Shown here in pieces: positions 44,749-56,051 of a DNA stretch of 64,000 nt. Under the pieces are notes generated by a model. It searched no databases, was not told the DNA's origin, and worked only from the letters and a program-made list of their open reading frames with translations. The stretch's first letter is position 1; each line of letters starts with the position of its first letter. Both the position numbers and the translations under genes were made by a program. Source of the DNA: Drosophila persimilis (lineage: Eukaryota; Arthropoda; Insecta; Diptera; Drosophilidae); NCBI RefSeq assembly GCF_003286085.1, contig NW_020825324.1, positions 2,108,001 through 2,172,000 on the forward strand. Direction: 5' to 3'.

Positions 44749-47472
44749 CTGGTTGCGCGTGTTGGAAAAAACATTTTGCCGCGAATTTTGCTGTCTGCAG
44801 CACTATCTCCAAACCAGTCCGCGGAGGGCAAAGACATGATCATGTTCCACCACTCTTTAAGTCCTGCGCTGCCACCAATTTTATAGCAGCTCGATTCCGT
44901 ATTAGAGCTCAATATATACCTCTCACTGCTCTCTTTTTCCAAAAGGTATTTATGGCTGGTCTCACACTCTTCAATTCAGTAACAGATCCCCAAGCGTTTC
45001 CCTACCCGTCTTTATTGCGTTGTTCAACACTGAAGTGCAGAGCGAAGAGCTCTCACCCTCTCTCTGGGGCTCTCTGTCACTTTCTCTTTGCTTTCTCTCT
45101 GACTTTTGTATCAGACCTTAGAGGCGGGCTGTCTGTCATTCCACGAAGACGAATTGTACCTAGTCCAAAAAAATTACGCTTGGAATTTATGCCCCGAGGG
45201 CAACAGCAGCTCTCCTCCTCCGCCTATCTGTCTCTTCCTGCTCCGCTCTATCAGCATAACTGTAGGCAAAAGAGAAAGAGAAGGAGGAAGAGAGGGAGAG
45301 GGAGCTCCACGGAACGTTGTTGGGGCTTGTCAATTTTCATTTTCATTTTCATCGCGAGAACAGCCAAAGAGAAATTTAAATGAGTTGCTTTTTTCCATCG
45401 CTCCACCGTACTTTTTTTCCTTCTGTGTGTTGGCAATTCCTTTTGTTGTTTACGGTTCTTCAGGCTTAAGTTTTTGGGAGTGTCTGTGTGTGTGTGTGTC
45501 AGAGGGAACTTTGGCTTTTTTGCTAATTACAATCTGCTCACTACGCTGTGATGGAGAAGGTGTGGGGAGCGGATGGGAGATGTTCAATTCAATTCGATCC
45601 GAAATCGAATGAAATCGTAGCAAATCGCCTTCGGTGGCTATTAATAGACGCTCATTATTGGCATTTTTGGCATTGGACAAAGTCACACTCGAACTTACAC
45701 AAACACACACGCACACATACATATGTATATGTTGTGCGGGTGGGCAGTGGGTGGGCGTCAATCCAATTGCCAGCTACCGTTCCCTGGCGAGAGCTGAATC
45801 AGTTACTTTCTCTTTTGGAGACGGCAACGTGATTCATTCGCTAAAGGACACAATCCCCCCAAAATGAGTGAAGATACTCGTGGTATTCGTGATTTGCTTG
45901 GAGCTCAAAATATTGCAACACATTCGATATTCCATCTCGGGCTTAAGCCTTGCCAGTCGGTACGTTTGAGTCGATGCATGCGTGCCTCGACACTAAGATA
46001 AGCGGTACTCAATAAATAAGTATACTCAATATAAATATTTGCAGCCTTTAAAATCGGTTTAAAACCAAAAGAACAAAAATATCGCATAAACAAAATAAGT
46101 CCAGGAAGTCCCAATCAGCTGCCAGAGACGCCGCAAAGGACAAATCGTATCCCATTCGTAATTGTCACGCTGTCGTCTCTAGCTCGAAGGTCTCATTACG
46201 ATGGTGTCATCTTCTCGGCCTCACAGTCACGAACGACATCACGAAAAAACAGAAATCTCTTTAAGGGCCAGAAGGAAGGAACCAAACGGAAGAAAAAATC
46301 GTTTCCCCTTTGTGATTTTGATGTGCCTAATGCTTAATAACAATTTCATTTACATTTTCGGCACATTTCACTTCTGCCGCTGCACAGTGGGGCGGAGAGA
46401 GAGAGAAAGGGAGAGGGCCAGGGCTTTCAAATATCGAGAATACCCGACCATTGACCATTTTTCCAGTAAGCCGGAATTTACCCCTTTTTTTATGCACTCA
46501 CTGCCTCGTTCAGGTCGAATAAAAAGTAAACTATGTGAAGTATGTTTTCTGTTTTGGTGTCTTTTTGTAGGTGTATTTATTGTTGACATTGTTCAATAAA
46601 AGTTCAATAAGAATCCAATAAAAAAAGATTTTTCAAACTATTTATTTTTTGAGTATTTTTTAAATTTGATAAGAATTAAGAACTGGCATAAAGCCAATTT
46701 TAAGGATAAAATGTTTGTAAAAAACCATTAAGTTACAAATCAAATTCAAAATAAATTATGAAACATTTTGCAACAAAGTTAAGGTTTAAAAATCAATTGA
46801 AAAGCTTTCTGGTTATCGTAGAATAATGTACTCCTGGAGACTACATTTTGGAAGTTTTTCCTTTCAAAGACAGTTTGATTCATGAAAATATTCGTTCAGA
46901 AGGCCCCACTGTGCGAGGAGTCAGCTGAATATTCCACCCCCCAGAAGGTACATTTTTCGTAAGCCTCCTACGGGGGGAGCTACGGTGGGGCTACGGAGAA
47001 TATGCTGGTGTAGGTTCGCTATTGTTCTGCAAAACTCGAAAGGGTTTTACTTTTACACATTTTGTATATATTTTTTGCTCTGTTTCATTTTGAATTCAAT
47101 TGAGTTAATTGAGCCATTTGGGGCTGTTTGTTTTTCGTCTGTTTTGCCAGTCTCGCAGGACATTCGCTTTGTGCGAAATATACGAAATACATAGGGAATA
47201 CTGAACAAGGACTAATTAAAACGTGAAAGGGAAATGGAAATGGAAAAGATAAACAGACAGGTGAACACTCGGGGCCACAATTCAGTTTTGGTTGGTGAAA
47301 AGCTCTTGGAACCGCACAGAACTTTGCACAGAGAGATACCATTTCAATCGTAAACTATTCTTAAGAATATTTAACAGATTTCATCACCCAAAAATAAAAA
47401 CGAAGCCGCTCTTTAAAAGCCTGCATAATTGCTCCCTTTATTTGAAAGATCTCCAGATTCTGGCGTCAGAGA

Positions 47473-48079
47473 CTAGAGGGCCTTCTTTTCAATGATGATG
47501 ATTAGCTCCCAAACGACCTCGACGAAGCCGTATGTGACAAAGTTGAGCTTGTACCAGCCATCGGGCAAGTACTGGGGGAATGAATCGGTACTTATCTGGC
47601 ACTTATCGTAATTGAATGTCTGGGCCGCCAGCACCGTAAGTTCCCCGGTGAACTGGGGCAAATTCGAGCAGGAGGCGACACTCTCCATGATCATGTCCTT
47701 GTAGAAGCTGTTCATGGCCGCAAAGATTCCCTGGCGTTGCAGCGAGTAGGGCTGCAGCTTGTAGTTGGCCCCCCCGTCCGGGCTGCGATAGGCGAGAACT
47801 TCCACCTCCAGGTCGTCGGGCACCTGCACGCCAATAAACAGGGATCCACTCAGGGCGAACTCCGCCCGACCGATGCGCTCGATGCGTGTGTCGGCCTTCA
47901 CGATGCTCTCGTTGCTGCTATGACTGCTGGTCTCTTTCAGTGTGTAGGTCCAGGACTTCTGAAGAGCGGATTTTAGTCTCATTGGCTTACCCTTCCTTGC
48001 CACTCACCGGCCTGCTGTGGAGCGACGCCGCCATCGAAATGCTGACAGCCAGCAGAGCCAGCAATGTCCAGTACCACAT
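47473..48079 (-). CDS. Secreted DUF1091/DM8-like protein, two exons
   Basis: Exon 1 is 48008-48079, exon 2 is 47473-47958, joined across a 49-bp intron (47959-48007) that begins GTGAGT and ends CTCTTCAG on the minus strand; the splice is in phase 0. The product has 185 residues: a signal peptide (WYWTLLALLAVSISMAAS, residues 2-19), then a mature region with YKLQPYSL, FYKDMIMESV, SCSNLPQF, YDKCQI and LPDGWYKL. The SC-NLPxF / YDKCQ / LPDGxYK order is what I know from the large fly family of small secreted DUF1091 (DM8) proteins, whose functions are mostly unknown (some are chemosensory). A TATA-like TATATAAA lies at 48128-48135, about 50 bp before the ATG. It lies head-to-head with, and probably close to or inside an intron of, the plus-strand gene starting upstream of 48538. 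Confidence 0.8.
47959..48007 (-). other. Intron of DUF1091-like gene
   Basis: 49 bp, GTGAGT...TTCAG on the minus strand, a typical fly short intron. Without splicing the signal peptide frame ends at the stop a few codons beyond. Confidence 0.85.
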
Positions 48080-48127
48080 GGTTGTGCCTCTGGTCTGAGT
48101 TCGTACTGCATTCCATTCGAGGCTGAA

Positions 48128-48135
48128 TTTATATA
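48128..48135 (-). promoter_or_regulatory. TATA-like box of DUF1091-like gene
   Basis: TATATAAA on the minus strand; a GCAGTA initiator-like sequence follows about 28 bp downstream (A at 48107). Confidence 0.45.
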
Positions 48136-48285
48136 GAATTCTCGCGGAACATGCGATTTGGCCATGTCGTGTCAATAGATTAAATGATGGCCATCTGAAT
48201 GGTGTTTACAAGCCGACCCACAATGACAAATAATTAAATTTAATTTAATTCATTTAATTCGAATTCACAGCTAACTGATTAGCGC

Positions 48286-48498
48286 ATGGAAGACATGGAA
48301 GATTATCAGACTCCAGAGCCACCACCTAGTTTATCGGACCAGGTGCTACCGAACTGTGTCTATTATTGGCCATTCACTTTTAAAGATACAAAACTTTTAG
48401 TTTTTAACGAATCAAGGAGAAAGGTTACTGTACCGGTTACTTGGCTCGTTACTCGCTACTCGCTATTTTGCAATGTACTTTATGTGAAGAGCGAATGA
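48286..48498 (+). CDS. Doubtful 5' exon or small ORF
   Basis: ATG at 48286 opens a 70-codon frame whose first 18 residues (MEDMEDYQTPEPPPSLSD) look like a genuine acidic/proline-rich N terminus; a CAG|GTGCTA donor follows at about 48341. The phase (0) does not fit the exon starting at 48538 (which needs one preceding base), so a direct join is not supported. The remainder of the frame is not protein-like. Kept as a weak candidate. Confidence 0.2.
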   Translation: MEDMEDYQTPEPPPSLSDQVLPNCVYYWPFTFKDTKLLVFNESRRKVTVPVTWLVTRYSLFCNVLYVKSE

Positions 48499-48537
48499 AT
48501 ATATAACAAATCTCTTTCCTTTCTTCTCTCGCTGCAG

Positions 48538-49018
48538 ATTTGAGCAAGATGCGTCGATCCTCATTCACGCCTGTCTTCAACCTCAGCACCCAGGAGCCGC
48601 TGATTGTCGTCGAGGAGTCTCATGCCCCCGAGGATGGCGACGATCTGGAGGGGGCCGCTGGCGGCTGTGATCCGGGCGCCACCACCAAGCGCTCGAACAG
48701 CGACGACTCCGAGCCGGACTCGCCGGTGAATCCGTATCTGCTATGCCCCTTCCCAGACATGCAGCAGCGCCGCAAGCACTCGCTGCCCTCGCTCCAGATA
48801 ACCGAGGGGATCACGGCCAGCCAGGTGCGTCGTCTCTCAGAGGTGGGCGGCGAGACCGGCGGCCTCAGTCCCAAGGAGGTGGAGTTTTTGGCTACGCTCT
48901 CGCAGAAGGCCAATCCCGCGGCCGGAGGCCGCCGCCACTCGGTGGTCACAATCTCGGCCGTGCCCCCGACGCTCTTTGGACGCAATCGTCGCGAGTCCAT
49001 TTCCGGTGCTTCGATCAG
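48538..49018 (+). CDS. Exon of phosphoprotein-like gene with repeated RRxS motifs
   Basis: Bounded by a strong acceptor (TTCTTCTCTCGCTGCAG before 48538) and a donor (CAG|GTAATT at 49019). The frame begins inside a split codon; an in-frame ATG at 48549 in good context (AAGATGC) could be the start if upstream exons are untranslated, giving 217 residues together with 51649-51832. Numbering from that ATG, the exon carries basophilic kinase sites RRSS (2-5), RRKHS (74-78), RRLS (94-97), RRHS (128-131) and RRES (147-150), an acidic stretch (22-34) and a DSEPDSP cluster (53-59). No enzymatic domain is seen; it looks like a disordered PKA-type substrate or the C-terminal tail of a larger protein. Coding bias (GC-rich third positions) is strong. 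I cannot name the gene. Confidence 0.75.
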
Positions 49019-51199
49019 GTAATTTAACCTTTTGGTTATCTAAGGGCGGAAGGGTCAGCAAAGGCAGGACCCATTAGCGAGCGGAAGTCCAGGCAGGGAC
49101 GCAACGGACACGAGACCACAGCTTCCGTAATTTTTCCGCCATCCTTCCCACTCCTTCCCACAGAGCGTACCATTCTCTTCTCCCTCTTCTCTGTACGAGC
49201 ACGAGTATATGGCTCTATGTTCGTGGCCTAATTGAATTGTGCCGCCGGCTGTTTCGAAGCTCTTGTGCTGTGACAGCAAAATGCTGGTACCCCCTAATGG
49301 GGGTCGGCTCCTATCTGCACGGATCACGGGGAGCAGGGTGGCAGTCGGTTAAAATGAAGAGTAAGTGGAGTTGCTGCAGGCATATCGACAGTATCATAAA
49401 GTGGGCCTGGCCCGGCCATTGCCAAATAAACTTATGAACCAACAATCGATTGCTGGAAATGAATTCACTGAAATTTCAGACAAATCCCGAATGCCTTCAT
49501 TACTTTGCAACTCTGTGCGGATCCAGCAGTAAAATAATATACAGCAAAATGTTTATATTAGCTGTTTTTTCTCTATTTAATAAAAAATGCTTTGTGTAGC
49601 GAGTAACGAGTAGCGAGTTAGCCAGGGGTTGGCACACGTGCAAAGCGAGGGTGCAGGGGGATTGCCACCTAGGTTTCAAATAGTTATAATATTAAATATT
49701 TAAATATTAGCCATTGAAACTTGATCGGAAATAGCCATATAGCAAATTCTCCGTAGCGTAAGAACTCCTTGCTCAAAAAAATATCTTCTGCCAAGTTCTA
49801 GCGTGTTCTTTCTGGTATTTAATACTCAAAAGAATCACCATCGGAGATCAATAAGAGAAATGTTTAATTTGAAGCCGTACAAGCCGTAAAGAATACAAAA
49901 AATACACAAAAAAATTAATCAAAATTGAATCATTTATGAGTGTATTTTTAGGCAAAAACTTTGCTAAATTTTAACCACTTTTTTAAAAAACTTTAATGCA
50001 GAGAATTTTAGTGGATCTAAAAAATATTATGGCGAACTTTTGAATGCCAGTTTGGCCATCATTTTGCTGAGTACTTCCACTTTGTAGGAGAATTCTCGAC
50101 CGAACCGCATCCATGACGCTTGCGGCTTGACTTTGTACGAATTCTGCCTGCCCCCGTGCTGGCAGGCATTCAAATTGCAGCCCTCTGCGGCACTTGACCG
50201 GAAAATTTTACCGCGTCACGTGTCCATTAAACGCTCAACGCACTTTACGACCCCAACTACAGATGGCCATAGAAACAAAGCGCACGACGATAGTGGTCCA
50301 GTGCGGGGGGAGGAGAAGGGAGGAAGGTGTGGGTGGAAATTTTGTAATTTATGCTAAAGTGATAACCGCAGACCCACCAGCTCTCTCTCTTTGCCTACAC
50401 TGGCAAAAACAAGGAAATTTCCTGGCTCGGTATTTAAACATTGAATAACTTTGGCATTTACCAACCGATTTCCATAAATGAGGATTTAGTTTTATAAGGC
50501 ATTGTCTTTGAAATTTAAGTGGAGCAGTTTTTTAAATAAAAACATCAATCAAGGACCGAGTTTATGGGCCAAAACAAGTGATGGGACACTTCCAATCTTG
50601 GGGGCTGAGTGGGGGTTAAAGTGATTTTTTCTCTGGGTGTATTTATTATTTCGGTGATTTGTTGCTTTGTGAAGTGATTCATGGCTTTAATGTCACTGAA
50701 TTATAATTAAACACACATGTCATGACTAATCACATAAGTCGGCTGCTACTACATTGACTGGCCCCCGCAATGAGGCCCCAGATTTCCAAAATTGACTCCA
50801 CCGGAACCTTTTTTCGTGGGATTATTTTAAAAGGAGTGTGGCAAGCGTTCGTTCCGAAATCGGGGTTGTACTGCCCGGGATGCCCGAAAAAGTAAAGAAA
50901 AACGTGGACATTAATTCGTTCTTTAGAATTCGGAAGCTCTTCAAGACTAGGCATAGCATTTGGTCAACAAACTCGATAGGTTTGTGTCAGAACCCCGCCG
51001 GAGACTCCCTTGAAGCGGTCTCACGTCTGCCGTGTGCCTGAGTCTGACAAATGGCGCTATTCTTGTAACTTATTTATAGAAAATTATTTAAATATTTATG
51101 ATGCACACTCGTAAGCATATCCATTTATTTGAGACGTCCACAGTATCGGGCATCTCTTGCAATTTCTTTTTTTCGATCGTCCAATACTATTCCAACGAT

Positions 51200-51465
51200 T
51201 TTTTGAGGTTTTCTGGGTTGATGGCTTCATGCAAGTGCTACATTAAGTGCTGTTAGGCGCACAATTTATTGCTGTTAAGCGCATAAAATCCTCTGTTATG
51301 TGTAACATGGGATGATGTGTCGATAACCGAATCGGGCCATTCTAGACCCACTATTTAGGAACCAAACTAAGGTTGGGCTAAACAAAAATTATTTATAAAG
51401 AAGGCACAAGCTAAATTGCCCTAAAAATGGTGTCAATTATATTTTAAAGATTCAATAAGTCATCT
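51200..51465 (-). mobile_element. Dispersed repeat with GCGCTTAACAG units, copy D (inverted)
   Basis: Read on the minus strand: GACACCATTTTTAGGGCAA, AGCCCAACCTTAGTTTGGTTC, CCCGATTCGGTTATCG, TGTTACACATAACAGAGG, then GCGCTTAACAG and GCGCCTAACAG units, the same order as copies A and B. The following piece 51503-51571 belongs to the same family but in the opposite direction. Confidence 0.7.
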
Positions 51466-51502
51466 ATTTTTTTCCTTTTGCAACGAAGATTCGTTATGTT
51501 GT

Positions 51503-51571
51503 TTTGAAAACGGAAAAATTTTGCGTTTTGTGAAAACGGGAGCACCAATTTTTGCGTTTTCAAAAGTTAAT
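51503..51571 (+). mobile_element. Repeat-family fragment, direct orientation
   Basis: GAAAACGGAAAAATT, GAAAACGGGAGCACCA and TTTTTGCGTTTTCAAAAG match the minus strand of 33740-33805 closely and the AAAACGGGAGCAC part of copy A. Confidence 0.6.
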
Positions 51572-51648
51572 CGTGATATTGAGCCTGTATTGAGGGTATT
51601 TTTCACAGTATAGCATGTATTTATGATCTTTATTCTGTTCGTTCGCAG

Positions 51649-51832
51649 TGGCAGTCGCCGGGGAAGCGTCATCGCCGGGCCCCCCTTGACGGATCATCGC
51701 GGCAGCGTACACAACTTGCAGCTGGACATAATGGACGGGATCGTGCAGCAGCGGAAGACGCGCAGCGGCAGCGGTGTCTGGACTGCGCCCGTGCTCCAGG
51801 AGGCGGACAGCAATGTGCCCGTGCAGACATAA
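51649..51832 (+). CDS. Last coding exon of the RRxS phosphoprotein-like gene
   Basis: Begins after CGTTCGCAG with a split Ser codon, in frame with 48538-49018, and ends at TAA 51830-51832. It adds a sixth basophilic site, RRGS (160-163 in the numbering from 48549), a second HRGS, and a conserved-looking tail with LDIMDGIVQQRK and SGVWTAP. The hydrophobic LQLDIMDGIV stretch could be a short helical binding motif. Termination is followed by GGACAC and CA repeats, so the stop is the true end of coding. Confidence 0.75.
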
Positions 51833-51840
51833 GCGGACAA

Positions 51841-51888
51841 CGGACGGACGGAGGACGCGGACACGGACACGGACACGGACGCAGACAC
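51841..51888. repeat. GGACAC hexanucleotide repeat
   Basis: GGACGG then GGACAC units. Confidence 0.9.
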
Positions 51889-51958
51889 CAGGGCGAGATG
51901 TAGATGGAGTGGTAGGGTGGTCGGGTGGTCGGTCACTGGTCGGATACTGAGCAATATA

Positions 51959-52019
51959 AACACACAGACACACAGACACACACACACACACACGGACAAA
52001 CAGAACACACACACACACG
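51959..52019. repeat. CA microsatellite, interrupted
   Basis: ACACAGACACACAGACAC then CA runs. Confidence 0.9.
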
Positions 52020-52290
52020 AATGAACAATGAACAATGAACATTCTGGAACTCTGTTACTCGAACTGGACCTTTATTAACATTTCTTGTTTTCCTTCTCGG
52101 TTCACGCTCCCTCCCTCTCCCTCCCACTCACCCTCTTTGTGCTGTGTTGCTGTTTGGTCTGCTTCTTTCTGCGGGAAATTGCTTTTCGCGGCTGCCGCAA
52201 GAAAAAACCGCAAAAATCGGGAAAAAGCAATAAAAAAAAAAAAAAATCCGAAAAGGAAAAACTGCAGTTAAACCGAAAAGAGTGTAATAG

Positions 52291-52324
52291 ACAGAGACAG
52301 AGACAGAGAGAGAGAGAGAGAGAG
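52291..52324. repeat. GA microsatellite
   Basis: CAGAGA units passing into pure GA. Confidence 0.9.
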
Positions 52325-52581
52325 CAAGAAAAAATGAAAGAAAGAAAAAAACGCACCACACCGTTAGCCGCTTTGATTGGCAGCAATTTCGGTTAACACC
52401 TGTGCAATGTGCCACGTCTAAGCATCCTCCTCTCCGCCACACCCAGAAATGAAGAAGGAGCAACCAAAAACTATTAACAACTGGCAAAGAGACATGCCAT
52501 TTGAACGAAAATAAAGCGCAACACTTGAAAAACCTTCCGATGCAAAAGCTATTTATGGACTGACGTGAATTCGCTATCCAG

Positions 52582-55500
52582 GTGAGTTCTCTTTGTTTCA
52601 ATCTATATATAAGTATGTGCAATCTTCTATTAATAGCTGTTCCGTTTTGTTACATTTTTCAAAGGGTCTGCAAGTAGCCGTGGGGTTTATTTATATTTTA
52701 TATTTGTCCAATAGTCTTTATTTGTTCTTTCTTTTCTTCCTGCATTGTCCCTGCTCCCACTCAGACACACACACGTGCATAATGAAATGCAGCCTTGTCC
52801 CAAGGACATGCACGACTGGGTGGCGAAATGGGGGCCAAGGACGACGAGCAGCGCCATGAACTTAACTACTTGGCCACATTTCCTTTAAACTTCCTTTTTC
52901 GTAGCTGCCGCCACGTGGCGTATGAGTAATATGCTGCAACAGCAACAGCTGCATCAATGCCAATGCCGAGGCCAGTGCCAATGGCAATGGCAATGCCAGA
53001 GCTGGAGCGTGATTTTAATGGCTAGAGCCACTGGCTGGGGCCCCTGGATCACAATTTGCTGCTCAATAAAGCTCGTTTAATGCGCTCGACTGACTTTAAT
53101 TGAAACGCATCCCTTTGGGCCATTATCCGAAACGGATTATCACAAATCAAAATCAAAATGCAATATAAATAGGCCACAGTCTGGGCCCCCCCAGTGGCCC
53201 CATTGCCCCCAGCACAGCACAGAGAGAGGCAATTAGACAAACAAATTTTTGGGCATTCCAATGAAGTTTCTCGTCAGCATGCCGCATACATATATGATTT
53301 AATTTTATAATGTACATTTGCTGACAAATATTTGTTTCATCTATTTACAGACAGGTACGCTCAGCAATTCATAGGCCTACGAAATGAATCCATATACGAG
53401 CATAGTATATGCATATATATATATATATATATAACCAATAACTAATGATATAAAATGAAATTAAATCAATATATTGTATATTCAGGAATTGATTAATTAG
53501 TAAATATTTAGTGGACAAAACCTAAGCCAGAAGGACAAACATTTATTTACTTAGAATCTAGCAACTACTCTTCATTTTTTTTGGATGTTGTGTAGATTTG
53601 TGAACCGCCAAAAACCACCAATTACCAAAATGAATATATGAAAATATGAAAATACTAAGACAAGCCCACAGACTATATATTGTACAATCTACGGATCTGA
53701 ACTCAAATCAATTCAATCAAAAACGTGGAAATCCTCAGGTGTTTTTTGATCTTTTATAATTTATTCCACCAGAAAATAAAGAAGAAGAAAAATAACCTTC
53801 GTTTGATTCAATCAACAAGAGCAATCAAAATTCAAGAGAGTTGACAAATGTACCATGTACCTAGAAAGCCACAAAAGCCACAAGAAAATAAACAAAAACT
53901 ATACAAAAAAAAATATATATATATATATTAATAAAGATAAATTCCTAGTCTAAGATGAGAATATTTATCCGCAAAAACGAGTACTCTGGAAAATTGGAAA
54001 ATATTTTTGAACTTGACTCGCTGCCTGCCCGGCCCAGCAAAGCAGCGAGTCTTTAGTTCGAGCTACGATTCCACTCCTCCTCCGCCTCCAAATCACCATC
54101 CAAAATAGCCACCAAAATACCACTTATTAAACCCACAAATTCTGAACGAAATGCAAACCTAGAAATGAATTTAGCCTTAAGCGAAAGGTTAAACAAAACC
54201 TTCAACATGTCTTAGGCGAAGGCAGAGGCGAGGTGTTTTATTTTACAAAAGTCTTGATGTTGTTATTGCTTAAATAGTATATAGAATGTACCCCAAATCG
54301 TTATATTGTAAGCTTTAGACTGTACATAGAATGAACTTTGCTTCTGTAAAAAAAAGAAGAACAAAAAGAAAGAAAATATACGAAAATCTTGGGTTTTGAG
54401 GGAAATGTTTGGCAGTTTGAAAGAAGCTTGGAAAATATTCCCAAAATCATTTCAGTCGCTGGACGACGAAGAAACAATATCTAAATATATGGAATTAAAG
54501 GAAGGAATACTAGAGAATTTTTTTATTATTAAAAGTAGTCAATGATAATCAAGACGGGAGGACAAAGAGAGAGGGCGAGAAGAGGCAGGCCAGAGGAAGA
54601 ATCAAATACACAAATGATGTAGCAGATACATACATATATATTTATTGAATGAACTATACGTTTACATACATACGATATATTGACAAATCGATTACGAGTA
54701 TATAGTAAATTATTGTCACAACGCAAGAGCAATCAATGTTTAAATTAATTACAAGTTACATTAAAAGAGTTTTAAATATACAAAAATATATACATACCTA
54801 CCTACCGAAAAATATATATGTGTACATAAACATATGCATAGATCGAAGATTCAATTCCAATGATAATTTGTCTCGGCAAAGAACAAAAGAAGTTAAATAA
54901 TACTCCTACTTCCTAGTCATCCGCGTAGCTCTCCGATAGAAGACGAGTAGGAAAATGAAGGGGTGCCAGCCAGCCAGAAGGAGAAGCCTTCCTCGCATCC
55001 GTGTACATTCAATGGATGACAAAGGAGTGAAGAACAATGGCAGCAAAGTAATTTACATTCCCGGTACATTATCCTTGCAAAACATTGTGCTTGAAAAAGG
55101 GTTTTGGTTCAGCAAAATATTGAGGAACCCCTCACTGGATGTGTGAGTCCTTGAATTAGTTATGAAACAGTTGAGCTTAAGGTTAAGGCCAAAATTCAGT
55201 TGAATACCGGATAGAACATCAATTGTACTCCATTTGCACTCCATTAGACGATTATTCTGTTGTGTATCAAATATTAAACAAGCCTCAGACCTCCTGCTGG
55301 TTGGCACTCTTCAAGGAACTTCTCTTTCAAAGAGTATAAGAGTCAGTTTTGTCTTAGTAATAATTCACCTGTATGTGTATCTCTCAATCTCTATTGTGTT
55401 TAAGATTACTTGTATCTTGTGCTTAATATTACGACTAAAGAACAGAAGAAGAGGAAGAATGCAAGGAGCAAGCGGGGAAGCGGGGAAGAACGGTATACAC

Positions 55501-55901
55501 AACAGAAATTAAAATTACTTATTATAACGATTACTTATAGTAGACGTAAGCGAGCGCCAATTGAGGCATCATCTGCATACACAATTAAATAAAGAAAACG
55601 ATTTCCTTAAATTAACAGTCGTCTAACATTCACTGGAAGCTTCAAACTTCAAAGCTCTTAAGCTCTTACCATAGAGCTTTTCGCCTTAACTTGTGTTCCT
55701 TTAACGATTTAAGCTTTCAAGCATTTAAAGCTCGAACTGTAACAATCTTGGGTGAGAGCTTGAGAGTTTGAACAGAAAAGCTTCAGCCAAAAAGCTGGTT
55801 TGCTCGCTCGCTGCCAAAGCTTTGGCAGCTTTTAGTTTTAGAAAAGCGAGTGAGCCGGGGGTGGGCGTCCTAGGAACCCTAGTCTGCAAGAAGTCTGCAA
55901 A
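52582..55901. other. Non-coding interval, possible UTR intron and downstream sequence
   Basis: 52582-53350 could be a 3' UTR intron (GTGAGT...TTTACAG). Further on the DNA is AT-rich with an AT microsatellite (53411-53434) and many poly-A stretches; AATAAA signals recur near 53775, 53886 and 55587. No coding frame is convincing. Confidence 0.4.
53411..53434. repeat. AT microsatellite
   Basis: Eleven AT units. Confidence 0.9.
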
Positions 55902-56051
55902 ATGCTATTCCATCAATGCTATTCTTTCCGGCCAGAGCCACCTCCGCCTCAGCATTCTGAAAAGCCCGACAAGTGCTCCTCCGGCTCGGAATATCATGCC
56001 CTTCTACTGGGTCCAACAACAATAGAGGAGTATGCAGTTCCCTGGATATAA
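55902..56051 (+). CDS. Candidate 49-residue small ORF
   Basis: ATG at 55902 to TAA 56049-56051. The peptide is proline-rich in the middle (FRPEPPPPQHSEKPDK) and ends with a plausible C terminus (GPTTIEEYAVPWI). An intron-like segment follows (acceptor CCCTTTCAG at about 56124). I do not recognise it. It may be the start of a decayed gene that continues to about 56325 in fragments, or a genuine short peptide gene. Confidence 0.3.
   Translation: MLFHQCYSFRPEPPPPQHSEKPDKCSSGSEYHALLLGPTTIEEYAVPWI

Larger units (their letters stand above)
40836..47472. other. Intergenic interval, no convincing gene
   Basis: Holds a CCAATG array (40990-41066), a GAGCCA array (42550-42588), very AT-rich DNA at 42980-43330 and a CACAGGGGACAGGG-type tract near 43945-43990. 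The 243-codon frame at 44652-45383 starts at GTG, has an odd composition (Arg/Ser/Phe-rich, pyrimidine-tract-derived) and no family signature; I do not annotate it as a gene. A DRE-like palindrome is at 44739-44748. Confidence 0.5.
49019..51648 (+). other. Intron of the RRxS gene
   Basis: 2630 bp, GTAATT...GTTCGCAG; joins two-base and one-base codon parts to a Ser codon. Contains AT-rich DNA, a fragment of the GCGCTTAACAG repeat family (about 51200-51571) and one arm of an inverted repeat (49597-49617). No nested gene was seen. Confidence 0.7.
51833..52581 (+). other. 3' UTR region of the RRxS gene
   Basis: Repeat-rich: GGACAC array 51841-51888, CA array 51959-52019, A14 run near 52232-52246, GA array 52291-52324. 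A poly(A) signal AATAAA occurs at about 52510-52515. A strong donor CAG|GTGAGT at 52582 and acceptor TTTACAG at 53350 suggest that a longer transcript form may be spliced within the 3' UTR. Confidence 0.4.

Noticed and set aside
44652..45383. 243-codon plus-strand open frame
   Set aside because: GTG start, composition driven by pyrimidine tracts and GA runs, overlapping frames on the same strand, no recognisable family. A DRE motif inside it is reported separately.
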